This document shows positions 1-11,640 of a stretch of DNA of 64,000 nt, in pieces; the first letter of the stretch is position 1, and every line of letters starts with the position of its first letter. The DNA comes from Eucommia ulmoides (taxonomy: Eukaryota > Streptophyta > Magnoliopsida > Garryales > Eucommiaceae), in NCBI GenBank assembly GCA_016647705.1, contig JAENRU010000488.1:969501-1033500 (forward strand). Direction: 5' to 3'. The translations under genes were made by a program, and so were the position numbers. The notes under the pieces were generated by a model. The model was not told the origin of the DNA, ran no database searches, and saw nothing but the letters and a program-made list of their open reading frames with translations.

Positions 1-142
1 TTGGATTGAATGTTTTCTAAATTTTCAATTTGACCCCTACACTTTTAATTTGAATTTTTAATTGACCCAATTCTACCCCGAATTTCTCAATTACTCTAAA
101 ATGCAACTAAAATGACGTACGTGCTACAATTGAGGTCTTACA
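1..142 (-). mobile_element. 3' LTR (partial) of Ty3/gypsy element 1
   Basis: The element is on the minus strand, so this is its 3' LTR, cut by the window edge. On the minus strand the LTR begins TGTAAGACC at 142, directly after a purine tract. The same boundary (plus strand ending GGTCTTACA) closes the related solo LTR at 36546-39777. The outer end and the target duplication are outside the window. Confidence 0.8.
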
Positions 143-143
143 A

Positions 144-155
144 CTCTTTCCTCCT
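144..155 (-). other. polypurine tract of gypsy element 1
   Basis: On the minus strand AGGAGGAAAGAG precedes the LTR start TGTAAGACC by about one base. It is the expected plus-strand DNA priming site of an LTR retrotransposon and fixes the element's direction. Confidence 0.75.
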
Positions 156-233
156 AAAAGAAATTTCGTCCCAAAATTTTATTACCTAATCGAACAAATG
201 TGGGTATTTGTTCCTCATCTCGTCTTCTTGCTC

Positions 234-1748
234 CTACGCCGCCTCTTCCACTGCATGACTGCGCCATAACACTTTGATTAATGGAATCATTTTCGTTCGC
301 AACACCTGGTCTTTACGGCTTAGGATTTGGATTGGCTCCTCCATGTAGGTCAAATCTTCTTCCAATTCGATCGGCTGTGAAGTCAACACATGAGAAGGGT
401 CTGGCACATATTTCCAGAGCATCGATACATGGAAAACGTCGTGTAGTTGAGACAACTCTGGCGGTAATGCAAGTCTATACGCTATTGTGCCAACTTGATC
501 TAAAATTTCATATGGTCCGATGTACTTTGGACTCAACATTCATTTATTCCCGAACCTCATTATGCCTTTCCACGGAGAGATACGCAAAAATACATGATCC
601 CCCACTTCGAACTCCAACTCCCGTCGGCACTTGTCTGCGTAACTCTTTTGTCGACTCTGAGCAATTTTTAATTTTTTTTCGAATCACTTTCACTTTGTCT
701 GCTATCATCTGGGCTATGTCTGACATCAACAATTTACACTCACCCACCTCGTTTAACAGATCGAGATTTTGCATCTCCTACCATACAACGCTTCATACGG
801 GGCCATCTTGATTGCCAAATGGTAGCTATTGTTGTAGACAAATTCCATCAACGACAAATGATCATCCCAACTACCAGGAAATTCCAGAACACATCCCTTC
901 AGCATATCCTCCAACGTTTGAATCGTACGCTCTAATTAATCGTCCGTCTAAGGATGAAAAACGGTGCTAAATTTCAACTTGGTACCCAAAACAGTCTGAA
1001 GACTCGACCAAGATCTCGAAGTAAATCTCGGATCTCTATCCGATACTATAGAAATCGGTGCGCCATGCAATTTAACAATCTCATCGATATACAATTGGGC
1101 ATACTTTTCAAGAGACTACGTCGTCTTTACAGCCAGAAAATAAGCGGACTTGGTAAATCTATCAACGATTACCCAAATGGAATTATGCCCCTTTTGAGTA
1201 CGGGGTAATCTCGAAATAAAATTCATCGTGATATGCTCCCACTTCCACTCTGGAATAGGTAGAGGTTGCAACAACCCACTTGGACGCTAGTGCTCAATCT
1301 TAACTTGTCGACAAACAAGACACCTGACAATAAACTCTGTAATTTTTCGTTTCTTTCCAATCTACCAATAATGTTCACGCAAATCTCGATACATCTTGGT
1401 ATTGCCTGGATGCATCGCGTACGCCGAGCTATACGTTTCTTCCAAGATATCCTTATTCAAATTGACGTCATTAGGCACACACAACCTATTTCCAATCATT
1501 AAATCCTCATCACTATCCCTAACATGATAATCAGTTATGTAACTATTTTTCGCTTCATCCCAAGTCCTCTCTAATTGAACGTATGACTTCTAAATTTCAA
1601 GAATACGATCAATCAACGTCGGCCTTAAAGTTAAAGTTGCAAGCAATGCTGCCGTCTGACCAACCACTAACTGAACTTGCAATGATTTCAACTCAGCATA
1701 CAGATTAGTATGAACTACTTGAATGTGTGCGACCGAACCTGCCGATTT
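234..1748 (-). pseudogene. integrase region of gypsy element 1, broken
   Basis: Read on the minus strand, this holds the end of pol. Near 1500-1260 are remains of the HHCC zinc-binding head (the HPGNTKMYRDLREHYW type). Near 1075-900 is the core strand with [10 protein letters not shown] and FHP-stop-TDD, where the family has FHPQTDGQ, so two glutamine codons have become stops. At 774-544 is a linker ending in the SVERHNEVRE stretch, and at 539-234 an open stretch with SPKYIGPYEIL and DVFHVSMLWKYVPDPSHVL, the typical C-terminal integrase tail of Tekay/Del chromoviruses. Several stops and frame changes make it non-functional. Integrase would insert element cDNA into the genome. The family call is firm; the clade call is moderate. 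Confidence 0.85.
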
Positions 1749-2300
1749 CTAACTCAACGCATCCGCTACAACATTAGCCTTCTCCGGATGATAGTAGATG
1801 GTGCAATCGTAATATTCAATCAACTCTATCACACGTCTTTGCCTCAAATTTAGTTCTTTATTAGTAAACAAGTATTTTAAACTCTGATGATCGGTGTATA
1901 TTTCACACGTTTTTCCATACAAATAGTGCCTCCAAATCTTCAGGGCAAACACAATCGTTGCCAACTCCAAATCATGTGTCGGGTAATTACACTCATGATT
2001 CTTCAATTGCTGAGATGCATATGCGATTACGTGACCCTGCTGCATGAGAACACATCCCATCCCTTGGTGTGATACGTCACTATAAATCACAAAACCACCC
2101 CCTTCTGCCGGGAGGGATAATATTGGTACCGATATCAATCTACTCTTCAACTCCTGAAAACTCTGCTCACATTTATCGGTCCACTCAAATTTGGATTCCT
2201 TGCTAGTTAATCGATTCAACGGGATAGCTATAATGGAAAATCCCTGCACAAACCGTCGATAATAACCCGCCAATCCTAGAAAACTTTGGACTTCAGTCAC
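1749..2300 (-). pseudogene. RNase H domain of gypsy element 1
   Basis: Open minus-strand stretch of 183 residues. The start ([21 protein letters not shown]) is the connection after the RT thumb. The RNase H part follows with [35 protein letters not shown] and [12 protein letters not shown], ending with ANVVADALS. The catalytic pattern D-E-D is visible (SDVS, DLELAT, TDHQSL). It lies in a different open block from the RT upstream, because stops separate the blocks at about 2301-2318. In a live element it degrades the RNA template during reverse transcription. Confidence 0.88.
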
Positions 2301-2318
2301 ATTTTTTGGCCTTTCCCA

Positions 2319-3563
2319 CTAGACAACAACTTCAACTTTCTTTGGGTCTACCTGAATACCGTCTCCTGAAATAACATACCCCAAAAATACCACACGATCT
2401 AACCAAAATTCGCATTTACTGAATTTCGCATATAACTGCTTTTCTCGCAACATTTGCAACACAATCTGAAGATACTCTACATGCTCTTCTCTACTTTGGG
2501 AATAAATCAATATATCATCAATGAATATGATAATAAATTGATCCAGATAAGGTTGGAAGATTCAATTCATCAAATCCATGAAAGCAGCAGGGGCATTCGT
2601 CAATCCAAATGGCATAACCAGAAATTCATAATGTCCATATCTCGTACGAAACGCCGTTTTTGCCACATCACCATCTCTGACTTTCAATTGGTGGTACCCT
2701 GATCGAAGATCTATCTTGGAAAACACTTTAACTTTCGAAAGTTGGTCGAACAAATCATCAATTCTAGGCAACGGATATTTACTACGAACCGTCACCCTAT
2801 TCAGCTGCCGATAGTCGATACACATTCTCAATGTGCCATCCTTCTTCTTCACGAACAATATTGGGGCTCTCAATGGGGAGACACTGGGCCTGATAAACCC
2901 ACGGTCTAATAAATTTTGCAACTGCACCTTCAATTCTTTTAACTCGGTAGGCGCGATATGATAGGGTGGAATTGATATAGGAGCAGTTCCTGGAAGTAAC
3001 TCGATCGTGAATTCCATCTCCCTATCTATTGGCAACCTTGACAATTCGTCTGGAAACACGTCGGGAAAGTCTTTGACCACTGGAATATCTGCCATCGAAA
3101 CTTCTCTCTGACTAGTGTCAATCATATGCGCAAGGTATCCCTCACATCCTTTCTTCAATAATTTCCTGGTTTCTAGGGCTGAAATCAGACTGACAAGAGT
3201 GATAATTCTGTCTCCCAAGAATACAAACTCTGGCTCGCCTGAGATTCGAAATATCATCTCTTTCTCAAAACAATCCATTGTGGCATGATATTCAGATAGT
3301 AAATCTATACCCAATATCACATCAAAATCGTGAATACTTAGGGGTAATAGATCTGCCAATAACTCCCTATTACCGATTCGAAGTAGACTATCTTTGTACA
3401 CACTATCTATCCATACCGATTCACCCACTGGAGTAGAAATAATAATATGATATGATAAAGCAATGGGAAACTTTCCTACATGCATCATGAAAATGGCCGA
3501 AACAAATGAATGCGTAGAACCGGGATCAATAAGTACATGAGCATCTCTAGCATATAAAGACAT
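2319..3563 (-). pseudogene. protease and reverse transcriptase of gypsy element 1
   Basis: Minus strand. The first open block (3563-2562) starts with an aspartic protease: [13 protein letters not shown], the DPGST variant usual in Tekay-type elements. A linker and the RT fingers and palm follow: [67 protein letters not shown] stop after FMDLMN splits the RT. The catalytic FIDD box sits just past this stop, and the second block (2510-2319) carries [12 protein letters not shown] and [16 protein letters not shown]. All RT landmarks are present but the frame is interrupted, so this is a decayed copy. Confidence 0.9.
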
Positions 3564-3626
3564 GATACCTATGACTACGTCTGGAGTAGCCTGGGCATCT
3601 TATCGAGTAGTAGCAAAAACATAGCC

Positions 3627-3896
3627 TCACGTCAGAGGTCTACCAACCGATCCTCTACCACACCCATGGACAGTGCTAGGACCTGCACTACCCATACTGC
3701 TCGCAGGAGGTACAGATGTAGAAGCCAATTTCGGATTATTCGTAGATATATGACCCAGCTTATGACAATGAAAATATATCGGTACTCCCACAGGACAGTC
3801 TCTGGCGAAGTGACCCGGTGCCCCCACACTGATAGCATCTACCTCCTCCAGCTTGACTAGATGGTTGATTCTTTCCCTGCCTCTGCGGACCAACAC
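3627..3896 (-). pseudogene. gag zinc-knuckle region of gypsy element 1
   Basis: An open 89-residue minus-strand stretch with a CCHC-like knuckle. GAPGHFARDCPVG is recognisable, but the first cysteines are replaced (AISVGAPGHFARDC), and a second, weaker HCHKLGHIS motif follows. It joins gag (upstream, higher coordinates) to protease. In live elements the knuckle binds the element RNA. Loss of the first cysteines agrees with decay. Confidence 0.7.
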
Positions 3897-4065
3897 TAGA
3901 TTCTGTAGACTCTGTTGTCGCCCAGAGTATAATTGCCAGGGACCACGACTCCTAACGGATTAGCCAAACGATGGGCCCCTAGAAATTGGCGGTCGAGGTA
4001 CCGCCCCTCGTGAAGTACCACCCGAAAATCTGCTGGGTGACTCGAATCGGCTCTTCTTGGACTGC

Positions 4066-4740
4066 TCACGACTCTCGATCCTGAACATCTCTCTCTACTA
4101 ATTTCGTCATGTTAACCAGCTCTGCATAATTCTTAATCTGCCTGCTAGTCAAACTGGAACGTATTTCTAAATTGAGTCCTTTTTGAAAACGTCGGCATTT
4201 CACCTCTTCCGTTTTTACCAGATCAGGGGAAAAACGGGATAAAGCATCAAATCTAACTTCATACTGCTGAACAATTATCTTCCCGTGCTTTAGAACTATA
4301 AATTCCTCCTCCATCTGGAATCGATAAGACTTAGAAAAATATTTCTCATTGAACGCGACAACGAAACAATCCCACGTAATCTCTTCGCCAGAACCCATAA
4401 TCAGCCTTTTCATTTCTTCCCACCAATGCTCAGCCTTCTTCCTAAGCTGAAAAGTCGCAAAGGGAACTTGACTATCATCGACAATCCCCATCGCCTCAAA
4501 TACGTGACCCACACATTTAATTCAATTTTCCGCATTAGCTAGACCCGCCGTGAAAACCGAAGGGTCCAACTCTTTGAATCTCTTTAAGCGTACTGTCTGA
4601 GATACAATAGTATCACTTTGGGTCTGTTGACTTTCCATAATCCTCGCTTGCTGCTCCGTTAGCTGAGCAACAGCCTGCAAAATTCTTTCAACCGCATCTA
4701 AACTCCCTTGCAGCCTATCACCCTGTTCCCGAGGTTCCAC
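4066..4740 (-). pseudogene. gag capsid region of gypsy element 1
   Basis: Minus strand. Two open blocks, 4740-4522 (start MEPREQGDRLQGSLDAVER, with a short glutamine-rich helix) and 4512-4066. The second is a retrotransposon gag domain: FEAMGIVDDSQVPFATFQL, AEHWWEEMKR, WDCFVVAFNEKYF, KHGKIIVQQYEVRFDALSRF. The two are separated only by a stop or shift around 4513-4521. Gag forms the cytoplasmic virus-like particle. The AEHWWE and FNEKYF boxes are standard for plant chromovirus gag. The start at 4740 is the first methionine of this block; the true start may lie further right. Confidence 0.82.
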
Positions 4741-5021
4741 TTATCTTGGGGATTCCACTTGCCTCTGGGGTCTCACACTCCCAGAGCTTTCGTCTCCACG
4801 CTCTATACCCATTATCAGCCATAAAATTCAACTCAACGACTAACTAGGCCAACCCGAAAAATGACAGTAATTAATATACGTTAAATAACTATTATACGAG
4901 TGCCAAAATCACCCACCGACACCTTATCTCAAAGTCCCCTACTTAGATGACTGACACGTCTTCCTATTTCATGGTCCTCTACCGACATAACAACTGGCAA
5001 GACTACAGAACCTATAACTTA

Positions 5022-5034
5022 GGCTCTGATACCA
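5022..5034 (-). other. primer binding site, initiator tRNA-Met
   Basis: On the minus strand TGGTATCAGAGCC, complementary to the 3' end of plant initiator tRNA-Met, lies four bases inside the LTR boundary at 5039. It confirms that the 5' LTR is on the right and that the element reads leftwards. Confidence 0.9.
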
Positions 5035-5038
5035 CAAA

Positions 5039-5292
5039 TGTCACACCATACCCTGGACACCCATCTCTCTGGGGCCGGCGTGACGTCGACATAACATCAC
5101 CTAAGCGTCAAACCAACTAGAAAATGACAAAGTGCATACATAAATATACAACCACAAAAACAGGCCACATACATCCTCTCTAATTGGGAACACACTTGTC
5201 CCTGAATTATAATAATAACAAAAATATAACAACAATGAACCTCTCACAGGTTCACCTCAGATAAGTCCTCCCAAAATACTCCTACACTGCAC
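5039..5292 (-). mobile_element. 5' LTR of gypsy element 1, truncated
   Basis: Plus strand starts TGTCACACCATACCC with CCGGCGTGACGTCGACATAA shortly after. It aligns with the first part of the solo LTR at 36546 up to the ACTCCTACACTGC area near 5292. Beyond that no similarity is visible, so this LTR was cut off, probably by the element to its right. The right end is approximate. Confidence 0.75.
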
Positions 5293-7576
5293 CATATCTT
5301 TAACAATCAGTATTCTTTTTGTCCCATTATATTTATTTGACCATCTCTCCACTAGAGATTCATCTTCTCCATTTCCATAGCAATTAGTATTCTTTCTATA
5401 CTAGCCATTATATTTATTTGACCATCTCGTCATGTACATTGATTATTATTATATGTTAACCTACGACACCGCAACAACTAAGCCATTAGCAACCTCATCG
5501 TCTTATGCGCTCTCTCCGACGCCGGGAACCTCTAGTACGCTTCACTTCTATTGACCAACGTAGATAATCCCATTTGTAGCTTGTTGTCACTGCTGTGGCC
5601 ATTCGTCAGCTTGCCGTCCGTCATATTGCGTCGCCATCCATCCAAATCTGAAACCAGATTGTTGTCCGTCCGTCTAGATCATCGTCTCCGTTCATCAACT
5701 CCCGTCGCCGTCTTCTCTCTCTTCTCTCTCATATCTAGATTTCCAGATCTGAATATTTAGATTTGGATTTCTAGATTTGATTTGAATTTTCTATGATTTG
5801 CTGATTTTTTTTTTTATTGTAGGAAATAGTGTACTAAAATGTTCATACTGGATTTCCATTTGATTTTTTCTGTGATTTTAGTATATTTTTCTGTGATTTG
5901 TTGATTTTTGTAGATTTTTTCCAAAATGTTGATATTAAATGTGATTCGGTGAATGTCCACTCCGATTGTTTTCGCTCATTTTAGGGATTATTCAATTTTT
6001 TATTTTTATTTTTAAAAGGATGTTCACGCATGTGTTAACATTGTGTGAATATTAACGTGAATGTCCCCTTCTTAGGTTTGGATTATTTTTTGGCGAATGA
6101 ATCAGGTGATATGTGTATGTTTACACACACACACAAGATCTTTTTTAAAGATTTTTTAAACTGAAGATTTGAATTATGGAAGATTATTTTTTTTTTTACA
6201 TTCACCGCAGCTTCAATTTTGGTTGGGTTTATTGTTTTTGTGAAGTGTATTACGTCATTTTGACAAGTGAGCGAACAATGTGGGGGTAAAGACAGGGTGA
6301 AAGTCTCGCTTTTGGGTGAGCGGATTGAATATTAACTTAATCGTGAATATCAACATAAGGGGTTTTTGTCACACATTAAATGGGATAACCGAGGGGGTGG
6401 GGTGGGGTGGGAGAGTGAATATTAACTTATTTGCGAACAATTTGTTTTGATATAAGTTAATATTCACAAAACTCAGAAACATTCATGATATGTTTGTTTG
6501 ATCTCAGTCAATATTCACACTATCAAATATTTGTAACACTCTTTTTACGACACTCAAATATATTCATGGTAATGTTATCGTATTTTTCAAACTGACATAT
6601 GTATCGTTTATTTGAATTGAGTTACTATGCAACCCGTATCACCACCCATTTGTGAATGTCTAGAATCGAGTAAATATTCACTCAGCATATTTGTTTCACT
6701 TTGTTGGGTCGTAGAATACTATGATTCTGGACTAAAATTAATGTTATCAGTAAAATGTTAAAAAGTTAATATTCACTTACATCATATTAAGTTCTCTTGA
6801 ATTGCGTAAAATTTCACTCATATATAACATTGATACTCACACACGCATGCTATGTATTGACACATGTATTGAATATTAACATACAGTCCAGAGAGCAATG
6901 AAAATGACTTTTCCCTTTTCTAATTACAGAGGAGGGCACGTGAATATCAACGTTTGGGGTGAGTGTGAATATTAACTCAATTCCGCAAAGACCTTAGTAG
7001 ATATTTTTTTTCTGGGCAGGTAAGTGGGTATGCTTGTACATACAAAAACGACGTGCGCCCTCGAATTCTTGATAGTTAGGATTTCCTATTGTAAGAGTAG
7101 AGAGAGAGAATATATAGAGGTGTAAATGGAGAAAGTGGCGCGATTAATGGGTTAATGAGAGAGATTTTTTTGGTAAGTGGACAGTGACGGAGGAGAGAAT
7201 CGTGTTACGGGTGATACGTAAATATCCACTTAAGTTAAATCTTTACCCAAAAAATAAAATAAAAATATCACATTAAAGAGGAGATCTTGAACAATATTTC
7301 AATGGTTTTTGTTTGCAGATTGGATGTGATGTGTGATAGATATGAAGCTACTTTTCTGTTGGAGATGGTGAACATGCAACCTTTTTGTTTCCAAAACAAG
7401 AAAATGGCGTTTGAAATCAAATAATGACATTTCATTGTAAATTCGCGGTTCCAATAGGGGCAAATATAGAGGGTCATTTTTAAAAAAATCTCATTAGACC
7501 ATAAACTTAATTAATAAGGTCAAAGGGTTATCTAATAGATTGTATATCTCTAGAGGACTGGAAAAAAAATTACTCT
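5293..7576. mobile_element. right part of MULE-like element X1 with TGAATATTAAC-type repeats
   Basis: No coding region is recognisable. From about 5930 to 7010 the motif TGAATATTAAC and its reverse complement GTTAATATTCA recur in both directions roughly every 50-120 bases (for example 6041, 6325, 6410, 6455, 6764, 6868, 6963). The last 120 bases (7457-7576, GGGGCAAATATAGAGGG to ATTACTCT) are homologous to the right end of the element at 54986-55107, so this is a right terminus of the same family. The left terminus is not found, and the 5293 boundary is only where the neighbouring LTR stops. MULE-like is inferred from the long terminus. Confidence 0.5.
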
Positions 7577-8074
7577 TTATTTGAATCGATAAACTCGTTT
7601 TTATATGTTCTAAAAAATATTTTATATGGCTTTGAAAAAAAAGAGTATAAAAAAAGTCGGATCCCCTGAACACACCCATGTGAAAGAATTTTTCATTAAT
7701 CCATTTTCTGTCAACCCTTTAATCAAATACATATTCACGGACCTCCTTGTCGGCCTAATTCATGTATTTGTCATCAATTCTAATCAAAGATTTGTTTTCC
7801 TCTCCTTCGATCCCAACCCTTCTTCAAAAATCTTATTCAATGTTGAGTTCAACATAAAAATAAATAAATAAAAATTATGACGTTGAAAGTGGATCGTGTA
7901 GGCCTTCGATCTTGGACTTGGGCTGTGAAAAAAATGTACACACGGGTGGACTTATCGACATTGCACATTCGATGTGAGAATTAATTGAGTTTAGGACATT
8001 TTAAAAGTATTTTGACAGAATTTTCTATGCGCAAACATTTACCTAATAGTGATCCCATTGTATTTATAAGCGTA

Positions 8075-8134
8075 AGAAGACTTGATCTGGGGTTATCTCT
8101 CCCCAGAAGACTTGATTTGGGGTTATCTCTCCCC
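8075..8134. repeat. 30-bp tandem duplication
   Basis: Two adjacent 30-bp copies starting AGAAGACTTGAT and ending ATCTCTCCCC, differing at about one base (8075-8104 and 8105-8134). Confidence 0.85.
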
Positions 8135-8344
8135 TCTCCCTCCAAACAATCCTCACGGGAATCACGAGATTAAGGTGATTTTATGCCATTTGAATGCGTC
8201 ATCTAGTCTCCTTCCCTTATTTGGTGGGATTTGGGAGCAGGTCTCGAGCAAAGGGTCAGGGCCTAAGCTGGGGGTGTTTATGTGCTCCATCTTTTGGTAG
8301 TCTTGAGGCCGAGCTATCTTATGGGAACCCATACTCCATTTTCG

Positions 8345-8400
8345 GGTCATCCAAAGTTAGGATTGAGATTTAGGTCATCCAAAGTTAGGATTGAGATTTG
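8345..8400. repeat. 28-bp tandem duplication
   Basis: Two adjacent copies of a 28-bp unit beginning GGTCATCCAAAGTTAGGATT (8345-8372 and 8373-8400). Confidence 0.85.
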
Positions 8401-8915
8401 GATTCTTACGTTGCTCCTGATCTTGTTTCTCGTACTTCGTGTAGTTGTTTTTTTTTTCAAAATATCTTCTATCACAAGCCATTGAAAAATATATATACAA
8501 TCTTATTTTAATAAAAATTAAAAATAACTTTGAGCACCGATTGAATTTTTGTTAGTATCATAATTAAACGCAGCAAGACACTTTTAGATGAACATCTACT
8601 ATAACCCTTAAAAATCTTATATGCATAGTGTTTCAATTAGTATCATTAAAAGATGAAATTTCACTTGGGATGACAAGCAGAATCTTATCCGACAGGTATC
8701 CATCCGACCCTACCCATTTTAAGTTTGACTCGGTATGTACAGATAACATTTAAAACCGAACCGATCGGTAACTGAATGAAACCGAACCGACTTGTCCAGT
8801 TTTAAAATCGACTAAATGGTTTTGGTTGTAGCTTTGATTTTAAATTTAGCAACCGATGTAATTTTGGTTTTAGGATTGCAACCAAGTAACCGAATCACGT
8901 GATCGAACCGTGTAA

Positions 8916-8928
<13 letters not shown>

Positions 8929-8963
<35 letters not shown>
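8929..8963. repeat. (AT)n microsatellite
   Basis: Uninterrupted AT dinucleotide run, about 17 units, 136 bases before the splice acceptor of the BAHD exon and therefore probably inside its intron. Confidence 0.9.
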
Positions 8964-8968
<5 letters not shown>

Positions 8969-9096
8969 ATTATTTAGTATTTACAGTTTAATCTCTATTC
9001 AATATAAATATTTTTTTTTTATCTATTTAAACTTTAACTCTAATATATTTTATATTTAGTATTTACATTTTAATCCCTATTTAATATAAATATGAC

Positions 9097-9098
9097 AG
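9097..9098 (+). other. splice acceptor of BAHD exon 2
   Basis: AG preceded by ATATGAC, followed by GTG (Val) in the frame that stays open for 314 codons. The upstream ATG at 9092 is in another frame, so the exon is not self-starting there. Confidence 0.7.
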
Positions 9099-10043
9099 GT
9101 GACCCGTCTCAAATGCGGTGGCCTCATATTGGCCTTACGCCTGAACCACACAATGAGTGATGGCGCGGGACTGGTCCAATTCATGACAGCTGTTGGAGAA
9201 ATAGCACGGGGAGCATCCGTCCCCTCCGTAATGCTCGTATGGCAAAGGGAACTACTCAACGCGCAGGATCCGCCGCGCGTGACCTGTACGCAAAACGAGT
9301 ACGAACAAGTGCTGGACACCAAGGGGACCATCATCCCACTCGACGACATGGCACACCAGTCTTTCTTCTTCGGATCCCCCAAAATTGCCAGTCTCCGTCG
9401 CTTCGTTCCTCCACACCTGCTCAGCAAGTACTCCACCTTCGACCTCTTGACGGTGTGTTTGTGGAGGTGTCGCACCATCGCACTTCAACCGGATCCCGAG
9501 GAAGTGATGCGCATGATGTGCATCGTCAACGCTCACAAAAAGTTCAACCCTCCCCTCCCTTTCGGACACTATGGAAACGCCTTTGCTTTTCCGGCGGCTT
9601 TAGCCACGGCTGGATCGATATGTAAGAACCCATTGGCGTATGCGTTGGAGCTGGTGATGAAGGTCAAATTCGATGCGACGGAAGAGTACATGAGGTTAGT
9701 GATGAATTTGATGGTGATAAGAGGATGCCCCTATTTTACGGTGGTGAGGAGCTATATTGTGTCGAATGTGACACGTACTGGATTCGGTGAGGTGGACTTC
9801 GGGTGGGGCAAGCCCGTGTACGGTGGACCCGCAAAAGGTGTGGTTGAGGCCATGGGAGTAGCTAGCTTATGCATACCTTACAAGAACAAGAGAGGTCGTA
9901 ATGGGATACTGGTTCCCATTTGCTTGCCTGGCCCTGCCATGGGGAGATTCGTAAAAGAGCTTAACAGCATGTTAAAGGATAATGATGATGGTCAATCAAT
10001 TCCCCATCCCAGCCACCACAATTTCATCGCATCAGCCCCCTGA
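9099..10043 (+). CDS. BAHD acyltransferase, second exon (benzyl alcohol O-benzoyltransferase-like)
   Basis: An intact 314-residue exon ending in TGA. It starts right after a splice acceptor (AG at 9097-9098), at the place (VTRLKCGG) where many BAHD genes have their intron. Motifs: HTMSD at residues 17-21 (the HXXXD catalytic box; His is the general base) and DFGWG at 233-237 (structural box). Other family landmarks are YSTFDLLTVCLWRCR, NAHKKFNPPLP, YGNAFAFP and GRFVKELNSML near the end. The overall pattern (GYGN-type block, YALELV, DLMV-like block, TRTGFGEVDFGWG) is closest to benzyl alcohol or methanol acyltransferases, which move an acyl group from CoA to an alcohol in the cytosol. Known enzymes are about 450-460 residues, so roughly 145 residues of exon 1 are missing. 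No exon 1 is visible in the 9 kb upstream. It may be a gene with a very long intron or a 5'-truncated copy. The substrate cannot be told from sequence. Confidence 0.85.
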   Translation: MTRLKCGGLILALRLNHTMSDGAGLVQFMTAVGEIARGASVPSVMLVWQRELLNAQDPPRVTCTQNEYEQVLDTKGTIIPLDDMAHQSFFFGSPKIASLRRFVPPHLLSKYSTFDLLTVCLWRCRTIALQPDPEEVMRMMCIVNAHKKFNPPLPFGHYGNAFAFPAALATAGSICKNPLAYALELVMKVKFDATEEYMRLVMNLMVIRGCPYFTVVRSYIVSNVTRTGFGEVDFGWGKPVYGGPAKGVVEAMGVASLCIPYKNKRGRNGILVPICLPGPAMGRFVKELNSMLKDNDDGQSIPHPSHHNFIASAP

Positions 10044-10394
10044 ATTCTCTCCATCATTACTTGGAAGATGAAATGATGCATATTTTTATGTTCCATATAT
10101 GTCTATTTTTGTCCTCTATACATCTGCGTTGTATATGTGCCCGCTTGTGTTGTAGTTGCGGCCTTCCCTTTTAATCAGATACTCTTTTTTTGTTGTCCTT
10201 CCCTTCCGTTGTGTATATATATATATATATATAAAAGAAGATTTTATTATTTAGTCCTTTGTTGAATAGCTGTTTAGGATTTAGACTTAGGGACCACTTT
10301 TCTTTACCCATAAAATATTTAGAAAAAAGTCATTGTATTTTGTTCACTCTGCTCAGCAATATTTACGAATCTGTCATTTTGTCCTATGCAACAA
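10044..10394. other. 3' flank of BAHD exon
   Basis: Probable 3' UTR and terminator area: T-rich, with a short (AT)n at about 10213-10231. Nothing else recognised. Confidence 0.4.
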
Positions 10395-11640
10395 GATAAA
10401 ATTAGACAACAATAAGTTAACGTTAAAGTAAACTATCCAGGTACTATATTACAAAAATACATTTTGAATTCACGCTAACGTTGTTGAATCCATTTTTTTT
10501 GCACATTAACATTTGCACGTTTTTCATATTTTTTTTAACGTTAACGTATTTGTCATATTTTTTTTTGTGTGTTTCACGTTGCCACATATTTTCTCATTTG
10601 TTTATGTGCGTTTAACGTTAACGTATTTTTTATCATCGAGCTGTGAGTTTTAATGTTAACGTATTTTATTTTTTAAGGGTTCTGTATGTTAACGTATTTT
10701 GCTTGAATATTTACATTAACGACCTATCAAATACTTTTGTCTTGTGCGCGTTAACGTTAATTACCATATGTGATATTTTGTTCTTTTGAGCTGAATGTGT
10801 ATTTGTGTTGAGTTTGCGTTAACGTTAATACATATTTTTTTCTGGGAGTCTCCTGTGTTAACGTTAACACGTCAAGCATTGTCCAGAAAAACATATGTGC
10901 AAAAATTAAAAATTGGTGTGCGTTAACTTTAACTGTCATATGTGGTATTTTGTCATTTTGAGCTAATGTGTGTTTGGGTTGAATTTGCGTTAACGTAAAT
11001 GCATATTTTGTTGCCTCTCTGTGTGTTAACATTAACGCATTTAATTTTGTCCAGAAAACATGTGTGGAAAAAAAAATCACGTAAATACACCAACGTTAAC
11101 GTAAAATTAACACCCCTTCCATCTCTACCACAATTCATGGCCACAATAAAAATCCAATTCAGATTTGAAAAATTCCAATTCAGATCTAAAAATTCCCTAA
11201 AAAAAATCAAGAACCAAACAGACCTTAAGAAAATTTTCAATTAAGATCTGAATGTGTGTTTGGGTCGTGTTTGCGTTAACCTTAATGCACATTTTTGGGA
11301 GGTCTCTTCTGTGTTAATATTAATATATTAATGTTGTCCCAGAAAAAAACATATGTGAAAAAAATCACACATGACCACTAACGTTAACGTAAAAAAATGA
11401 ATACCCCATTCACCTCCACCACAAATCTGAATGTGTGTTTGGGTGGTGTTTGCGTTAACGTTAATGTACATTTTTGAAAGGTCTCTTTTGTGTTAACGTT
11501 AATACATTCACGTTGTCTCTGAAAAAAAATATGTGAAAAAAATCACACACCACCACTAACGTTAACGTAAAAAAAATGAACACCCATCCACTTCCATCAC
11601 AAATCGAGCAAAAATCACACAATCACTAACGTTAACATTA
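10395..11640. repeat. GTTAAC-palindrome array with 170-180 bp tandem units
   Basis: The palindromes GTTAAC and AACGTTAACG recur dozens of times. Four diverged copies of a longer unit can be aligned by CTGAATGTGTGTTTGGG or its variants followed by TTTGCGTTAAC: starts at about 10791, 10962, 11248 and 11427. The last two copies are 179 bp apart and closely similar; each ends with a CACTAACGTTAACGTAAA block. No reading frame of known type is present. It looks like the subterminal repeat region of a DNA transposon, or a small satellite seeded by one. Confidence 0.75.

Larger units (their letters stand above)
7577..9098. other. spacer, no gene recognised
   Basis: AT-rich spacer. It contains two short tandem duplications (8075-8134 and 8345-8400), a stretch rich in AACCGAACCGA (8660-8900) that resembles the subterminal part of hAT-type MITEs but has no TSD that I can define, and an (AT)n run. 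An upstream first exon for the BAHD gene was looked for and not seen. Confidence 0.5.

Noticed and set aside
281-811. 176-codon plus-strand open frame
   Set aside because: It lies opposite the integrase tail of gypsy element 1 and has no recognisable domain; a shadow frame.
5551-5760. 69-codon plus-strand frame rich in L, S and R
   Set aside because: No domain, no start context, in a region with no other gene signs.
8660-8935. AACCGAACCGA-rich stretch as a complete hAT MITE
   Set aside because: No pair of ends with an 8-bp duplication could be found; left as part of the spacer.
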